From assembly GCF_014204915.1 (NCBI RefSeq), contig NZ_JACHMH010000001.1, positions 6,721,501-6,785,500 of the forward strand: DNA of 64,000 nt, written 5' to 3'. The notes below the pieces were generated by a model. The model was not told the DNA's origin. It saw only the letters and a program-made list of their open reading frames with translations, and did not search any database. This document shows, piece by piece, positions 17,027-24,305 of the stretch. The position numbers and the translations under genes were made by a program. How positions within the stretch are numbered: position 1 is the stretch's first letter; the number at the start of each line of letters is the position of its first letter. The stretch is from Crossiella cryophila (GTDB lineage: Bacteria > Actinomycetota > Actinomycetes > Mycobacteriales > Pseudonocardiaceae).

Positions 17027-17544
17027 GCGGCAAGCGCTTCCCACTGCGGAAGATCCTGCTCGGCGCGCTGGTCCCGGCCGCCGTCCTGGCCATGAGCACC
17101 CCGGCCTCGGCCGCGGAGGCGACCTGGCGGTTCCAGAGCGCCGCCAGCGGGCTCTGCATGGAGATCGGGAACGCCTCACCGGCTCCCGGCGCGCCGGTGC
17201 AGCAGTTCCACTGTTCCAGCCGGGCCACCCGGATCAACTACGTCGACGCGGGCGGGGTGCGCTACCGCGCCATGTTGAAGCCCGTGGTCAGCGGCCTGTG
17301 CGTCACCGTGGACGACGCCTCCATCGCCGACGGCGCGCTGCTCAGCCAGCAGCCGTGCACCGGTGCGGCCAACCAGCTCTTCGACGTGGTGCCCTCGGAA
17401 CCACCGGTGGGCGCGCGGCGGATCAGGGCCGCGCACAGCGGCAAGTGCGTCGGGGTCCCGCCGGGGGCCACCGGCACCGGGGTCCGGCTGATCCAGACCA
17501 CCTGCGCCAACCTCTGGGACCAGTGGCAGCTCATGCGTCCCTGA
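17023..17544 (+). CDS. secreted ricin-B-type beta-trefoil lectin
   Basis: 173 residues from ATG 17023, overlapping the stop of the preceding gene (ATGA). Signal peptide MSGKRFPLRKILLGALVPAAVLAMSTPASAA. One trefoil domain is visible: WRFQSAASGLCMEIGN, GAPVQQFHC, SGLCVTVDD, QQPCTGAANQLFDVV, SGKCVGVPPG, NLWDQWQLMRP. The final QxW motif and paired Cys are typical of carbohydrate-binding RICIN domains. It stands alone without a catalytic domain and is translationally coupled to the upstream secreted protein. Confidence 0.85.
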   Translation: MSGKRFPLRKILLGALVPAAVLAMSTPASAAEATWRFQSAASGLCMEIGNASPAPGAPVQQFHCSSRATRINYVDAGGVRYRAMLKPVVSGLCVTVDDASIADGALLSQQPCTGAANQLFDVVPSEPPVGARRIRAAHSGKCVGVPPGATGTGVRLIQTTCANLWDQWQLMRP

Positions 17545-17576
17545 AACCCTTACCAGCGAACAGAAAGGCACGACCT

Positions 17577-17864
17577 ATGAGAGCGATTCTGACCGCCGGG
17601 CTCGTCGGCCTGGCCCTGCTGTCCACCGCGGGCGCCGCGATCGCCGCCGAGCAGGCGGACAAGGCCGACACCCGCACCTTCGTCGGCGTCGACCGGGGCT
17701 TCAACGAGAAGGAGGCCAAGGACAGGGCCTTCCTCATGGCCCGGTTCTACGCCCGCGCCAACGGTTTCCGGGCGGAGCAGTGTCAGGAGGTCAGTAGCAC
17801 GGCGTACCGGATCAACATCACCTTCTGGGAGGGCAACTCCAGGCTCGTCTGCACCCGGCCCTGA
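17577..17864 (+). CDS. small secreted cysteine-containing protein (paralogue B)
   Basis: 95 residues from ATG 17577 with AGAAAGG upstream. Signal peptide MRAILTAGLVGLALLSTAGAAIAA. The mature part (DRAFLMARFYARANGFRAEQCQEVSSTAYRIN...NSRLVC) shares the A...GF-x4-C-x-E...Y...C pattern with the first gene of the operon but has only two cysteines. With the lectin in between, the three products may act together at the cell surface; that is inference from context. A 14-bp perfect hairpin follows. Confidence 0.78.
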   Translation: MRAILTAGLVGLALLSTAGAAIAAEQADKADTRTFVGVDRGFNEKEAKDRAFLMARFYARANGFRAEQCQEVSSTAYRINITFWEGNSRLVCTRP

Positions 17865-17870
17865 TCCGGC

Positions 17871-17907
17871 CGCGGTCACCGGGGTGTCCAGCGCCCCGGT
17901 GACCGCG
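17871..17907 (+). terminator. strong hairpin ending the small secreted-protein operon
   Basis: CGCGGTCACCGGGG (17871-17884) pairs perfectly with CCCCGGTGACCGCG (17894-17907) across a 9-nt loop, 6 bp after the stop. Confidence 0.75.
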
Positions 17908-17977
17908 TCGCGGGCTCCTGGCGAACCGCCCAGCGCTTGCTGATCGGTTGCTGATCGGGCACGGGCACGCTGCGCTC

Positions 17978-18877
17978 ATGACACCCAGGATCACCGGATT
18001 CGACTACCAGCGGATCACCGTCGCACCGGACGTGGCACTGAATGTGGCGGTGGGCGGGACCGGTCGCCCGATCGTGCTGCTGCACGGCTTCCCGCAAACG
18101 CACCTGATGTGGCGGCACGTGGCCGCCGACCTGGCCGCCGACCACACCGTCATCGTGCCCGACCTGCGCGGCTACGGGGCCAGCGACAAACCGGCCGAGG
18201 GCTACGCCAAGCGCACCATGGCCGCGGACATCGTCACGTTGGCCGCGGCGCTGGGGCACCAGCGGTTCGCACTGGCCGGGCACGACCGGGGCGCGCTGGT
18301 CGCGATCCGGGCCGGACTGGATCACCCGGACGTGGTCACCCACCTGGCCTCGCTGGACGTGCTGCCGACCGCGGACATGTGGCAGGTCATGCGCGGGCGG
18401 TCGGCGGCGATCGGCTTCCACCTCTACCTGATGGCCCAGCCGCCGGGACTGCCGGAGGCGATGATCAGTGCCAGCGCGGACGCCTTCTTCGGCTACTTCC
18501 TGGATCTCTGGACCAAGGATCCGGCCGCGATCCCGGCCGAGATCCGCGCGGCCTACCTGGACGCCTGCCGGGACGCGGTGCCCTCGATCGTCGCGGACTA
18601 CCGGGCCAGCGCCGGGGTGGACGTCGAGCACGACCAGGCGGACCGGGCGGCGGGCAACCAGCTGCGGATGCCGGTGACGGTGTTGCAGCAGGACTGGGGG
18701 TCGGCGCTGGGCTTCGACGCGGCCGGGCTGTGGCGGGCCTGGGCGCCCGCGGTCGAGCACAAGACGGTGTCCTGCGGGCATTTCATGGCCGAGGAGGCGC
18801 CCGCGGTGGTGGTCGGCGCGTTGCGGGAACTGCTGGCCCGCCGGCCCGTCACCGGTTCGCGCGCAGGTAGCCGGTGA
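17978..18877 (+). CDS. alpha/beta hydrolase, haloacetate dehalogenase / epoxide hydrolase-like
   Basis: 299 residues from ATG 17978. PIVLLHGFPQTHLMWRHVA and DLRGYGASDKP are typical, and the nucleophile elbow is GHDRGA, with Asp in place of Ser. That, together with the DHxxx-like later motifs and the terminal His in CGHFMAEE, points to haloalkane/fluoroacetate dehalogenase or epoxide hydrolase chemistry. Cytoplasmic. The neighbouring TetR-type regulator remnant (next gene) probably once controlled it or the adjacent PPOX gene. Confidence 0.88.
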   Translation: MTPRITGFDYQRITVAPDVALNVAVGGTGRPIVLLHGFPQTHLMWRHVAADLAADHTVIVPDLRGYGASDKPAEGYAKRTMAADIVTLAAALGHQRFALAGHDRGALVAIRAGLDHPDVVTHLASLDVLPTADMWQVMRGRSAAIGFHLYLMAQPPGLPEAMISASADAFFGYFLDLWTKDPAAIPAEIRAAYLDACRDAVPSIVADYRASAGVDVEHDQADRAAGNQLRMPVTVLQQDWGSALGFDAAGLWRAWAPAVEHKTVSCGHFMAEEAPAVVVGALRELLARRPVTGSRAGSR

Positions 18878-19320
18878 TCATCGCGACCAGCTCGTGCTCC
18901 AGCCGGGTGGTGTCGATGGAGCCGGGGGCGGCGATGAGCTGGTGCACGGTCAGCTCCACCGTCGAGGCCACCAGCCGGGCGGCGGTGTCCTTGTCCCGCA
19001 CCAGGACTTCCGGATGCCGCTCGAACAGCTCGCGCAGGTCGCCGATCATCGCCCACTCCAGCCGGGTCACCCGCTCCAGCAGCTCGCCGGAGCGGGGCGC
19101 CTGCTCGATCATCACCCGCAGCAGCGCCGGATCGTCGAGATGGTTCTCGATCACGGTGTGCACGAACACCCGGACGATCTCCTCGATCGGGTCCGGCCGG
19201 TCCCGGTACTGGCGCAGCGTCTCGGCGGCCCGGTCGCCGTCGAGGTGGCGGGTGAGCAACTCGGCCAGGATCGCGTCCTTGTTGGGGTAGTACTGGTACA
19301 GCGAGCCGATCGAGATCCGG
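18849..19320 (-). pseudogene. TetR-family regulator, N-terminus lost
   Basis: The frame encodes SIGSLYQYYPNKDAILAELLTRHL, the second half of a TetR DNA-binding domain, followed by a complete C-terminal dimer domain (ENHLDDPALLRVMIEQAPRSGELLERV). Upstream of SIGSL the homology stops abruptly: the first HTH helices and any start are missing, and the residues encoded instead come from the reverse strand of a PPOX-like gene. The product cannot bind DNA in the normal way. A deletion that fused two divergent genes explains the arrangement. Its 3' end overlaps the hydrolase gene by 29 bp. Confidence 0.7.
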
Positions 19321-19334
19321 GCCCGCCGGAGGCC

Positions 19335-19610
19335 ATGGTCAAGGACAAGGTGCAGGACCGGATCGATCACCACGTGCGCCACTTCATCGCGCACGCCCCG
19401 TTCCTGGCCCTGGCCACCTCGGATGCCACCGGCCTGCGGGAGGTGTTGCGGGTCAACGGTCGCGCCTACCCCAGCGACGAACCGGACGTGCTGGCCCGGA
19501 TGCGGATCGAGGGCCGGGCGGCGGAGATCCCGTCGATGGCCGGGATCTCCGCCGAGCAGATGGGGCTCCAGGTGGATCCGGCGGTCCTGGCGGCCAACTC
19601 GAGGCCGGGT
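19335..19610 (+). pseudogene. PPOX/FMN-binding-like protein fragment with internal deletion
   Basis: The plus frame reads VRHFIAHAPFLALATSDATG, the start of a pyridoxamine-phosphate-oxidase-like domain. It jumps directly to LRVNGRAYPSDEPDVLARMRIEGRA, which is normally some tens of residues further on, and then continues into unrelated sequence without a proper end. No ribosome-binding site precedes it. It abuts the truncated TetR gene, so both are most likely scars of the same deletions. Assignment of the family is moderate. Confidence 0.5.
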
Positions 19611-19681
19611 ACCGGCAGTTGTACTGACGGGCCTGCCTTTTCCGGTACATATGTCGGTATCCGGATGAACTGGGGGTTCAC

Positions 19682-20032
19682 GTGGATCGGCGGTCCGAGC
19701 ACTACGACCCGGTGGACGGCGAGTACACCTACTTCGGCTGGGTGCGGGAGGGCGACCCGTCCGACCAGCTGTCGGAGCTGCTCCGGCACTGGACCACCCC
19801 GCAGGGCCACCACCACGAGCAGCGCTACACGCACGACCGGGGCTGGGTGCGCAGCTGGATCTGGGAAGACGTCAAGGACAACCGCAAGAGCGGCTGGGTG
19901 CTGCCGGTCACGGCGGAGGCCGCCGAGCGGTTCAAGGCGGAGCTGGCGGTGGCGGTGATCGCGGCCGCGTATCTGGAGGAGCGGCGCCAGGCAGACTGGG
20001 CCAACCCGGTGATACCGCCGGTACGACCCTGA
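19682..20032 (+). CDS. hypothetical cytoplasmic protein
   Basis: 116 residues from GTG 19682, with GGGGG 6 nt upstream. Rich in Trp, Tyr, His and acidic residues (DGEYTYFGWVREGD, GHHHEQRYTHDRGWVRSWIWEDV); no signal peptide or membrane segment. The C-terminal 35 residues form an amphipathic helix. I recognise no family. Codon use is typical of the surroundings, supporting a real gene. Confidence 0.65.
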   Translation: MDRRSEHYDPVDGEYTYFGWVREGDPSDQLSELLRHWTTPQGHHHEQRYTHDRGWVRSWIWEDVKDNRKSGWVLPVTAEAAERFKAELAVAVIAAAYLEERRQADWANPVIPPVRP

Positions 20033-20177
20033 CGGCCTTGCCCTGCCGTCGGATCCGGCCGCCCGACTCCCGCTCAGTGCTGAGCCGGAGTTGGTCCCGC
20101 AGAGGCTCTCGCGCACCGCGCGCCGTCACTAGCCTGGCCCGCGGCATCTACCGAATCTCGTTGAAGGGGAACCACCT

Positions 20178-20402
20178 GTGGCTGTATCCGTGGACCTGGC
20201 CAAGCAGCTCGACAAGGCGTACGAGAACCTGACCGTGGCCGAGGTTCTGGACGCGCCGGTCGCCGCGCTGGCCGGTGTCAGCGATGGCGATGGTGAGAAG
20301 CTGGCCGCCGCCTTCGGCATCAAGACGGTCCGCGACCTGGGCACCAACAAGTACTTCAAGCTGGCCGCCGCGCTGGCCGCGATCGGCGACAACGGCAAGT
20401 GA
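20178..20402 (+). CDS. small conserved protein with helix-hairpin-helix-like fold
   Basis: 74 residues from GTG 20178 with AAGGGG upstream. The sequence LTVAEVLDAPVAALAGVSDGDGEKLAAAFGIKTVRDLGTNKYFKLAAAL resembles the helix-hairpin-helix pattern of the RNA-polymerase alpha C-terminal domain (GVS-x-G-x2-KL-x3-FGI-x-TV-x-DL). Single-gene unit followed by a terminator-like hairpin. A nucleic-acid- or protein-binding role is only inferred from the pattern. Confidence 0.75.
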   Translation: MAVSVDLAKQLDKAYENLTVAEVLDAPVAALAGVSDGDGEKLAAAFGIKTVRDLGTNKYFKLAAALAAIGDNGK

Positions 20403-20411
20403 TCCGGGCGT

Positions 20412-20439
20412 GGCCGGGGGTTGCTGACCGCCCCCGGCC
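20412..20439 (+). terminator. hairpin after small HhH-like gene
   Basis: GGCCGGGGG (20412-20420) pairs with CCCCCGGCC (20431-20439) across a 10-nt loop, 10 bp past the stop. Confidence 0.65.
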
Positions 20440-20484
20440 GCCGCACCGCGGGTAAGTCGCCGCGCTGCGGGTAACCTCCGGCCC

Positions 20485-21348
20485 GTGCGGGTCTTCGAGG
20501 AACATCGGTCCCGCCTGTTCGGCCTGGCCTACCGGCTACTCGGTTCGGCGGCGGAGGCCGAGGACGCGGTACAGGACGCCGCCCGTCGCTGGCACCTGGC
20601 GGATCGGGCGCTCATCGACGTGCCCGCGGCCTGGCTCACCACGGTGGTCGCCAACCTGTGCCTGACCCGGCTGAGTTCGGCCCGTGCCCGCCGCGAGGAC
20701 TACGTCGGCACCTGGCTGCCGGAACCGGTGCTCACCGCCGACGGCGCGCTCGGCCCACTCACCACGCCGGCGCAACGGGATCTGGTGTCGCTGGGCACGC
20801 TGGTGCTGCTGGAGGGGCTGACCCCGGTGCAGCGCGCGGTGTTCGTGCTGGCCGAGGCGTTCGACCAGTCGCACGGCGAGATCGCCGCGATCCTGGACGT
20901 CGAGGAATCCCACTCCCGGCAGCTCCTGCACCGGGCCCGTGAACACCTCGCCACCGAACACCGGTACCCCCCGGACCGCTCCGCCCAGCAGCGCATCGTG
21001 ACCCGGTTCCTGGCCGCGGTGCTCAACGGCAACGCGGCCGGGCTGGAGCAGTTGCTCGCCGAGGACGTGGTCTCCTGGGCCGACGGCGGCGGCACCACCG
21101 CGGCCCGCCGCGCGATCACCGGCAAGCCCAGGGTGCTGCGTTACCTGCTCGGCCTGTCAAAGCACCCGCAGGTCTCCCTGGTCAACGGCACCACCGCCGA
21201 GGTCAACGGGCATCCCGCGGCGCTGCTGCGGATCGGCAGGACACTGACCGCGATCCTGGCCCCCGCGCTGGACGGGGACCGGATCACCCGGCTGCACCTG
21301 ATCGTCAACTCGGCCAAACTCGGTTACGCCGCCCGCCAGCTGCGGTGA
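20485..21348 (+). CDS. ECF41-type RNA polymerase sigma factor with SnoaL-like C-terminal domain
   Basis: 287 residues. Region 2 (FEEHRSRLFGLAYRLLGSAAEAEDAVQDAARRW), the linker signature YVGTWLPEPV, region 4 (LTPVQRAVFVLAEAFDQSHGEIAAILDVEESHSRQLLHRAREHL), then a SnoaL-like extension holding WADGGGTT and NSAKLGYAAR, which correspond to the regulatory DGGG and NPDKL-type motifs of ECF41. The extension replaces an anti-sigma factor. The usual partner (a carboxymuconolactone-decarboxylase-like or oxidoreductase gene) is not adjacent; a PadR gene follows end-to-end. Confidence 0.9.
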   Translation: MRVFEEHRSRLFGLAYRLLGSAAEAEDAVQDAARRWHLADRALIDVPAAWLTTVVANLCLTRLSSARARREDYVGTWLPEPVLTADGALGPLTTPAQRDLVSLGTLVLLEGLTPVQRAVFVLAEAFDQSHGEIAAILDVEESHSRQLLHRAREHLATEHRYPPDRSAQQRIVTRFLAAVLNGNAAGLEQLLAEDVVSWADGGGTTAARRAITGKPRVLRYLLGLSKHPQVSLVNGTTAEVNGHPAALLRIGRTLTAILAPALDGDRITRLHLIVNSAKLGYAARQLR

Positions 21349-21924
21349 TCAGGCCGGGGCTTCCGGCTCCCCCGCCATCCGGTACGCGCCTTCCTCCAGC
21401 CGGCGGACCAGCCGGGCGGTCCACTCCGCCCGGCTGTCCGCGGTGTGCAACCACAACCGCAACACCTCACCCACCGGCCCCCAGCCGTCCAGATCCGTCT
21501 CCGGCGGCAGCCCCCCGGTGACGCTGGCCCGCCACTGGGCCATCGCCGCGGTCCGCCTGCCCAGCAGCTCGATCGCCTCCGCGCGGGGCAGGTCCTCGAT
21601 CAGGCCGACCGCGGCGGCCAGCTGGTCCAGACCGGGGTCGTGACTGCTGAGGGCCTTGCGCAGCAACGAGAAGTAGGTCTGCTCGCCCTGCTCGGTGAGT
21701 TCGTACTCCATCCGCGGCGGTCCGCCGGCCTCACTCGGCCTGGTCTCGTGCAGCACCAGCAATCCCTGCCCGGTCATCGCCTTGAGCGCGTGGTAGACCG
21801 AGCCGGAGGTGGCGTTGGACCACTCGTGCGCGCCCCAGCTCTCCAGGTCCGCGCGAACCTGGTAGCCGTGGGCGCGCCCGTGTCGCCGCACCGCGCCGAG
21901 CACCAGCAGCCGAACCGCCGACAT
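21349..21924 (-). CDS. PadR-family transcriptional regulator
   Basis: 191 residues. Winged helix at the N-terminus (RLLVLGAVRRHGRAHGYQVRADLESWGAHEWSNATSGSVYHALKAMTGQGLL) with the GSVYHAL recognition helix of PadR, then YELTEQGEQ and a C-terminal Vir-like helical dimer domain. Downstream of and co-directional with a VOC gene 29 bp away. Two phased palindromes lie upstream of the VOC gene. The stop abuts that of the sigma factor gene. Confidence 0.9.
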   Translation of the reverse strand: MSAVRLLVLGAVRRHGRAHGYQVRADLESWGAHEWSNATSGSVYHALKAMTGQGLLVLHETRPSEAGGPPRMEYELTEQGEQTYFSLLRKALSSHDPGLDQLAAAVGLIEDLPRAEAIELLGRRTAAMAQWRASVTGGLPPETDLDGWGPVGEVLRLWLHTADSRAEWTARLVRRLEEGAYRMAGEPEAPA

Positions 21925-21953
21925 GGACTTCTCCCTTTTTCCCTAGCCCGCGC

Positions 21954-22343
21954 TCAGAGCCCGGTCTTGCTCAACCACCACAGGGTGCCGAACGGGTCGA
22001 TGAAGCCGCTCATCAGGGTGCCGTCCTCCTCCTTGGTCGGCGGCAGCGCCTCCCGGGCGCCCGCGGCCAGCGCCTTGGCGTGGGTGGCTTCCGGGTCCGG
22101 CACCACGGTCCAGAGCTGGACGTGCGCGGACTCCTCCGGCGTGGGCAGGCACTGGCGGCCGTCCATGCCCGCGTCGCCGAAGAACAGCACGCCGGAGCCG
22201 ATCCGGGCCTCGGCGTGCACCACCCGCTCCGGGTCCTGGGCCAGCGGGATCACGTTGGACACCTCCGCCTCGAAGGTCTCGGTGATGAACTGGACGAACT
22301 CCTTGGCGCTGCGCACCATCACGTACGGGGTCAAGCCGGACAT
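21954..22343 (-). CDS. VOC-family protein (PhnB/glyoxalase-like)
   Basis: 129 residues: LTPYVMVRSAKEFVQFITETFEAEV, HAEARIGSGVLFFGDAG and TLMSGFIDPFGTLWWLSKTG match PhnB-like VOC proteins, which act on small molecules (resistance or degradation). It is the first gene of the VOC-PadR operon and has two copies of CCAAATTTGG upstream, so it is probably autoregulated together with PadR. Confidence 0.9.
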   Translation of the reverse strand: MSGLTPYVMVRSAKEFVQFITETFEAEVSNVIPLAQDPERVVHAEARIGSGVLFFGDAGMDGRQCLPTPEESAHVQLWTVVPDPEATHAKALAAGAREALPPTKEEDGTLMSGFIDPFGTLWWLSKTGL

Positions 22344-22359
22344 CGATTCTCCCCACTAA

Positions 22360-22416
22360 CCAAATTTGGCTACCTGCCGAGCGAAGGCTAGCACCAGCTA
22401 GCCAAATTTGGCTAGC
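22360..22416. promoter_or_regulatory. two phased operators upstream of VOC-PadR operon
   Basis: CCAAATTTGG occurs at 22360-22369 and at 22402-22411. The second is the centre of the perfect 20-bp palindrome GCTAGCCAAATTTGGCTAGC (22397-22416); the first continues as CTA on one side. Centres are 42 bp apart, four helical turns. Very AT-rich for this genome. Probable PadR binding sites; the distal one overlaps the stop codon of the upstream AraC-type gene. Confidence 0.8.
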
Positions 22417-23374
22417 CCGCGGCGCGGAAGGTCCGGCGGTAGGCCGAGGGGCTGGTGCGCAGGGCGACGGTGAAGTGGTGCCGGAAGGTGACCGCGGTGT
22501 CGAAGCCGACCGCGGCGGCCACCTGTTCGATCGGGGTGTCCGTGCTCTCCAGCAGCGGCAGGCTGGCCTGCACCCGCCGGGCGATCAGCCACTTGATCGG
22601 ACTCGCGCCGACGGTCCTGGCGAAGTGCCGCAGGTAGCTGCGTTCGGACATCCGGGCCCGCTCGGCCAGCACCCGCACCGTGATCGGCTCGGTCAGGTGG
22701 GCCAGCGCCCAGGCGATGCTCTCGCCGATCCGGTCGTCGCCGGGCTGGGCGGCCACCGGGCTCTCGATGTACTGCGCCTGACCGCCGTCCCGGTGCGGCG
22801 GGATGACCAGCCGCCGGGCCACCGCGTTGGCCAGTTCGGCGCCGAAGTCCTTGCGCAGCAGGTGGATGCACAGGTCCAGACCGGCCGCGCAGCCGGCGCT
22901 GGTGAGGATCCGGTCGTTGTCGATGTAGAGCGGGCGCGGGTCGACCTCGATGGCGGGATGCCTGCGCTGCAACAGATCCGTGTAGCGCCAGTGCGTGGTG
23001 GCGCGCCGTCCGTCCAGGAGTCCGGCGGCGGCGAGCACGAAGACCCCGGAGCAGATGGACACGATCCGCGCGCCCCGGCTGGCGGCCAGTCGCAGGGCGG
23101 CGATCACCGCGGGCGCGGGTTCGGCGTGCACGTCGGCCACGCTCGGGATCACCACGGTCGCGGCCTCGGCCAGCACGTCCAGGCCGTGCCGGACCAGGAG
23201 TTCCGCCCCACCGAGCACCGGCACCGGACCCGGCTGCTCGGCGCAGATGCGCACCTCGTACCAGTCCTCGCCGAGGTCCAGGTCGGGCCAGCGCAGGGCG
23301 AAGACCTCGGTGACGATCGCGGTCTCGAAGGAGGTCATGCCGTCGTAGGCGAGCACCGCCACGGTCTTGGCCAT
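22412..23374 (-). CDS. GlxA-family regulator: DJ-1/PfpI-like domain plus AraC HTH
   Basis: 320 residues. Residues 1-190 form a class-I glutamine-amidotransferase/DJ-1-like sensor ([23 protein letters not shown] ... [31 protein letters not shown]). The C-terminal 100 carry two AraC HTHs ([33 protein letters not shown] and [34 protein letters not shown]). Members respond to small nitrogen compounds or oxidative cues. No obvious target gene is adjacent upstream. Confidence 0.92.
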   Translation of the reverse strand: MAKTVAVLAYDGMTSFETAIVTEVFALRWPDLDLGEDWYEVRICAEQPGPVPVLGGAELLVRHGLDVLAEAATVVIPSVADVHAEPAPAVIAALRLAASRGARIVSICSGVFVLAAAGLLDGRRATTHWRYTDLLQRRHPAIEVDPRPLYIDNDRILTSAGCAAGLDLCIHLLRKDFGAELANAVARRLVIPPHRDGGQAQYIESPVAAQPGDDRIGESIAWALAHLTEPITVRVLAERARMSERSYLRHFARTVGASPIKWLIARRVQASLPLLESTDTPIEQVAAAVGFDTAVTFRHHFTVALRTSPSAYRRTFRAAG

Positions 23375-23444
23375 GGCGGGATCTTAGCGAAGGTTGTCGT
23401 TACCGCCACTGGTTCGGCCTGGCCGGCCCGGCGAGGCTGAGTCC

Positions 23445-23558
23445 ATGCGGAAGTTGTTGCGGGAGTTGCGGAATCTGGCCGCTGACCTGGCTTACGGGGT
23501 GCACGCGGGCCATGCCATCCGGCACGGCCTGCCCGCACCCCGTCGCAGGCGTCGCTAG
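23445..23558 (+). CDS. possible 37-residue basic peptide
   Basis: ATG 23445 to TAG 23558, product MRKLLRELRNLAADLAYGV followed by HAGHAIRHGLPAPRRRRR. It is a short amphipathic helix with a strongly basic tail. It fills the gap between divergent and convergent neighbours and its stop overlaps the end of the lipoprotein gene. No good ribosome-binding site is visible, so it could be chance. Confidence 0.3.
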   Translation: MRKLLRELRNLAADLAYGVHAGHAIRHGLPAPRRRRR

Positions 23559-24208
23559 CCGCCGAGCTTGGCCAGTGCGAGGCACATGGCCTCGCTGGAG
23601 CCGACCCAGAACAGCGAGTAGTCCTCGCCGCCCTGCTTGCGGGAGCCGCGGTGGAAGCACGGCACCTGCGGTTTGCCGGGTGGCGGGTCGGCCAGGAAAC
23701 CGGTCAGGGTGACCTTGAGGTAGCAGGCCGCGACCTCGGCGGCGGCGTCCAGCTTGCCGCGGATGGCCACCACCAGGCCGAGGGAGAGCGCCTGCGCCTT
23801 CTCCTGGTAGAGCACGATGCCCAGCCGGTCGGTCTGGTAGGCGCAGGTCAGCACGGTGTTGACGGTGTTCGCCGCACCCACCAGCCTGCCGAGCCGGTCC
23901 TGGAAGGCGGCCAGCGCGGCCCGCTCCGAACGCGGCACCACCCCGAGCACCTCGTCCACCAGACCGATCAGCGGCACGCACGGGTTGGCCTTGGCGATGT
24001 GGAACTTGCTGGTCAGCGTCGGCAGTACGGACCGGATCTTCGGCCCGGTCCGGTTGCAGTCCCCCGCGGTGGCCGGCGAGACCGTGGTCTGTGCGATGAC
24101 CTGCTGTTTGGTCGCCGACACCGGTAGTGCCTGATCCCCCAGGTCGTCGCAGCCGCTCAGCAGCGCGACGAGTGCGATCGCGAGTCCGGCGATCACGGTT
24201 CTGCGCAT
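23555..24208 (-). CDS. putative lipoprotein
   Basis: 217 residues from ATG 24208 (GGGAGGGGCC upstream). Lipoprotein signal with lipobox: VIAGLAIALVALLSGC. The mature part has an even number of cysteines and mostly helical segments (RSERAALAAFQDRLGRLVGAANTVNTVL). Membrane-attached outside face. No family recognised. Divergent from the LAL regulator. Confidence 0.8.
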   Translation of the reverse strand: MRRTVIAGLAIALVALLSGCDDLGDQALPVSATKQQVIAQTTVSPATAGDCNRTGPKIRSVLPTLTSKFHIAKANPCVPLIGLVDEVLGVVPRSERAALAAFQDRLGRLVGAANTVNTVLTCAYQTDRLGIVLYQEKAQALSLGLVVAIRGKLDAAAEVAACYLKVTLTGFLADPPPGKPQVPCFHRGSRKQGGEDYSLFWVGSSEAMCLALAKLGG

Positions 24209-24305
24209 GGCCCCTCCCAGGCAGGTAACAACCTGAGACACCACGATGACTTTCCGCGACCGTCTCGGCATTGTGGTCGACACCGAAGTCTTTTGCGGGG
24301 CAGGG

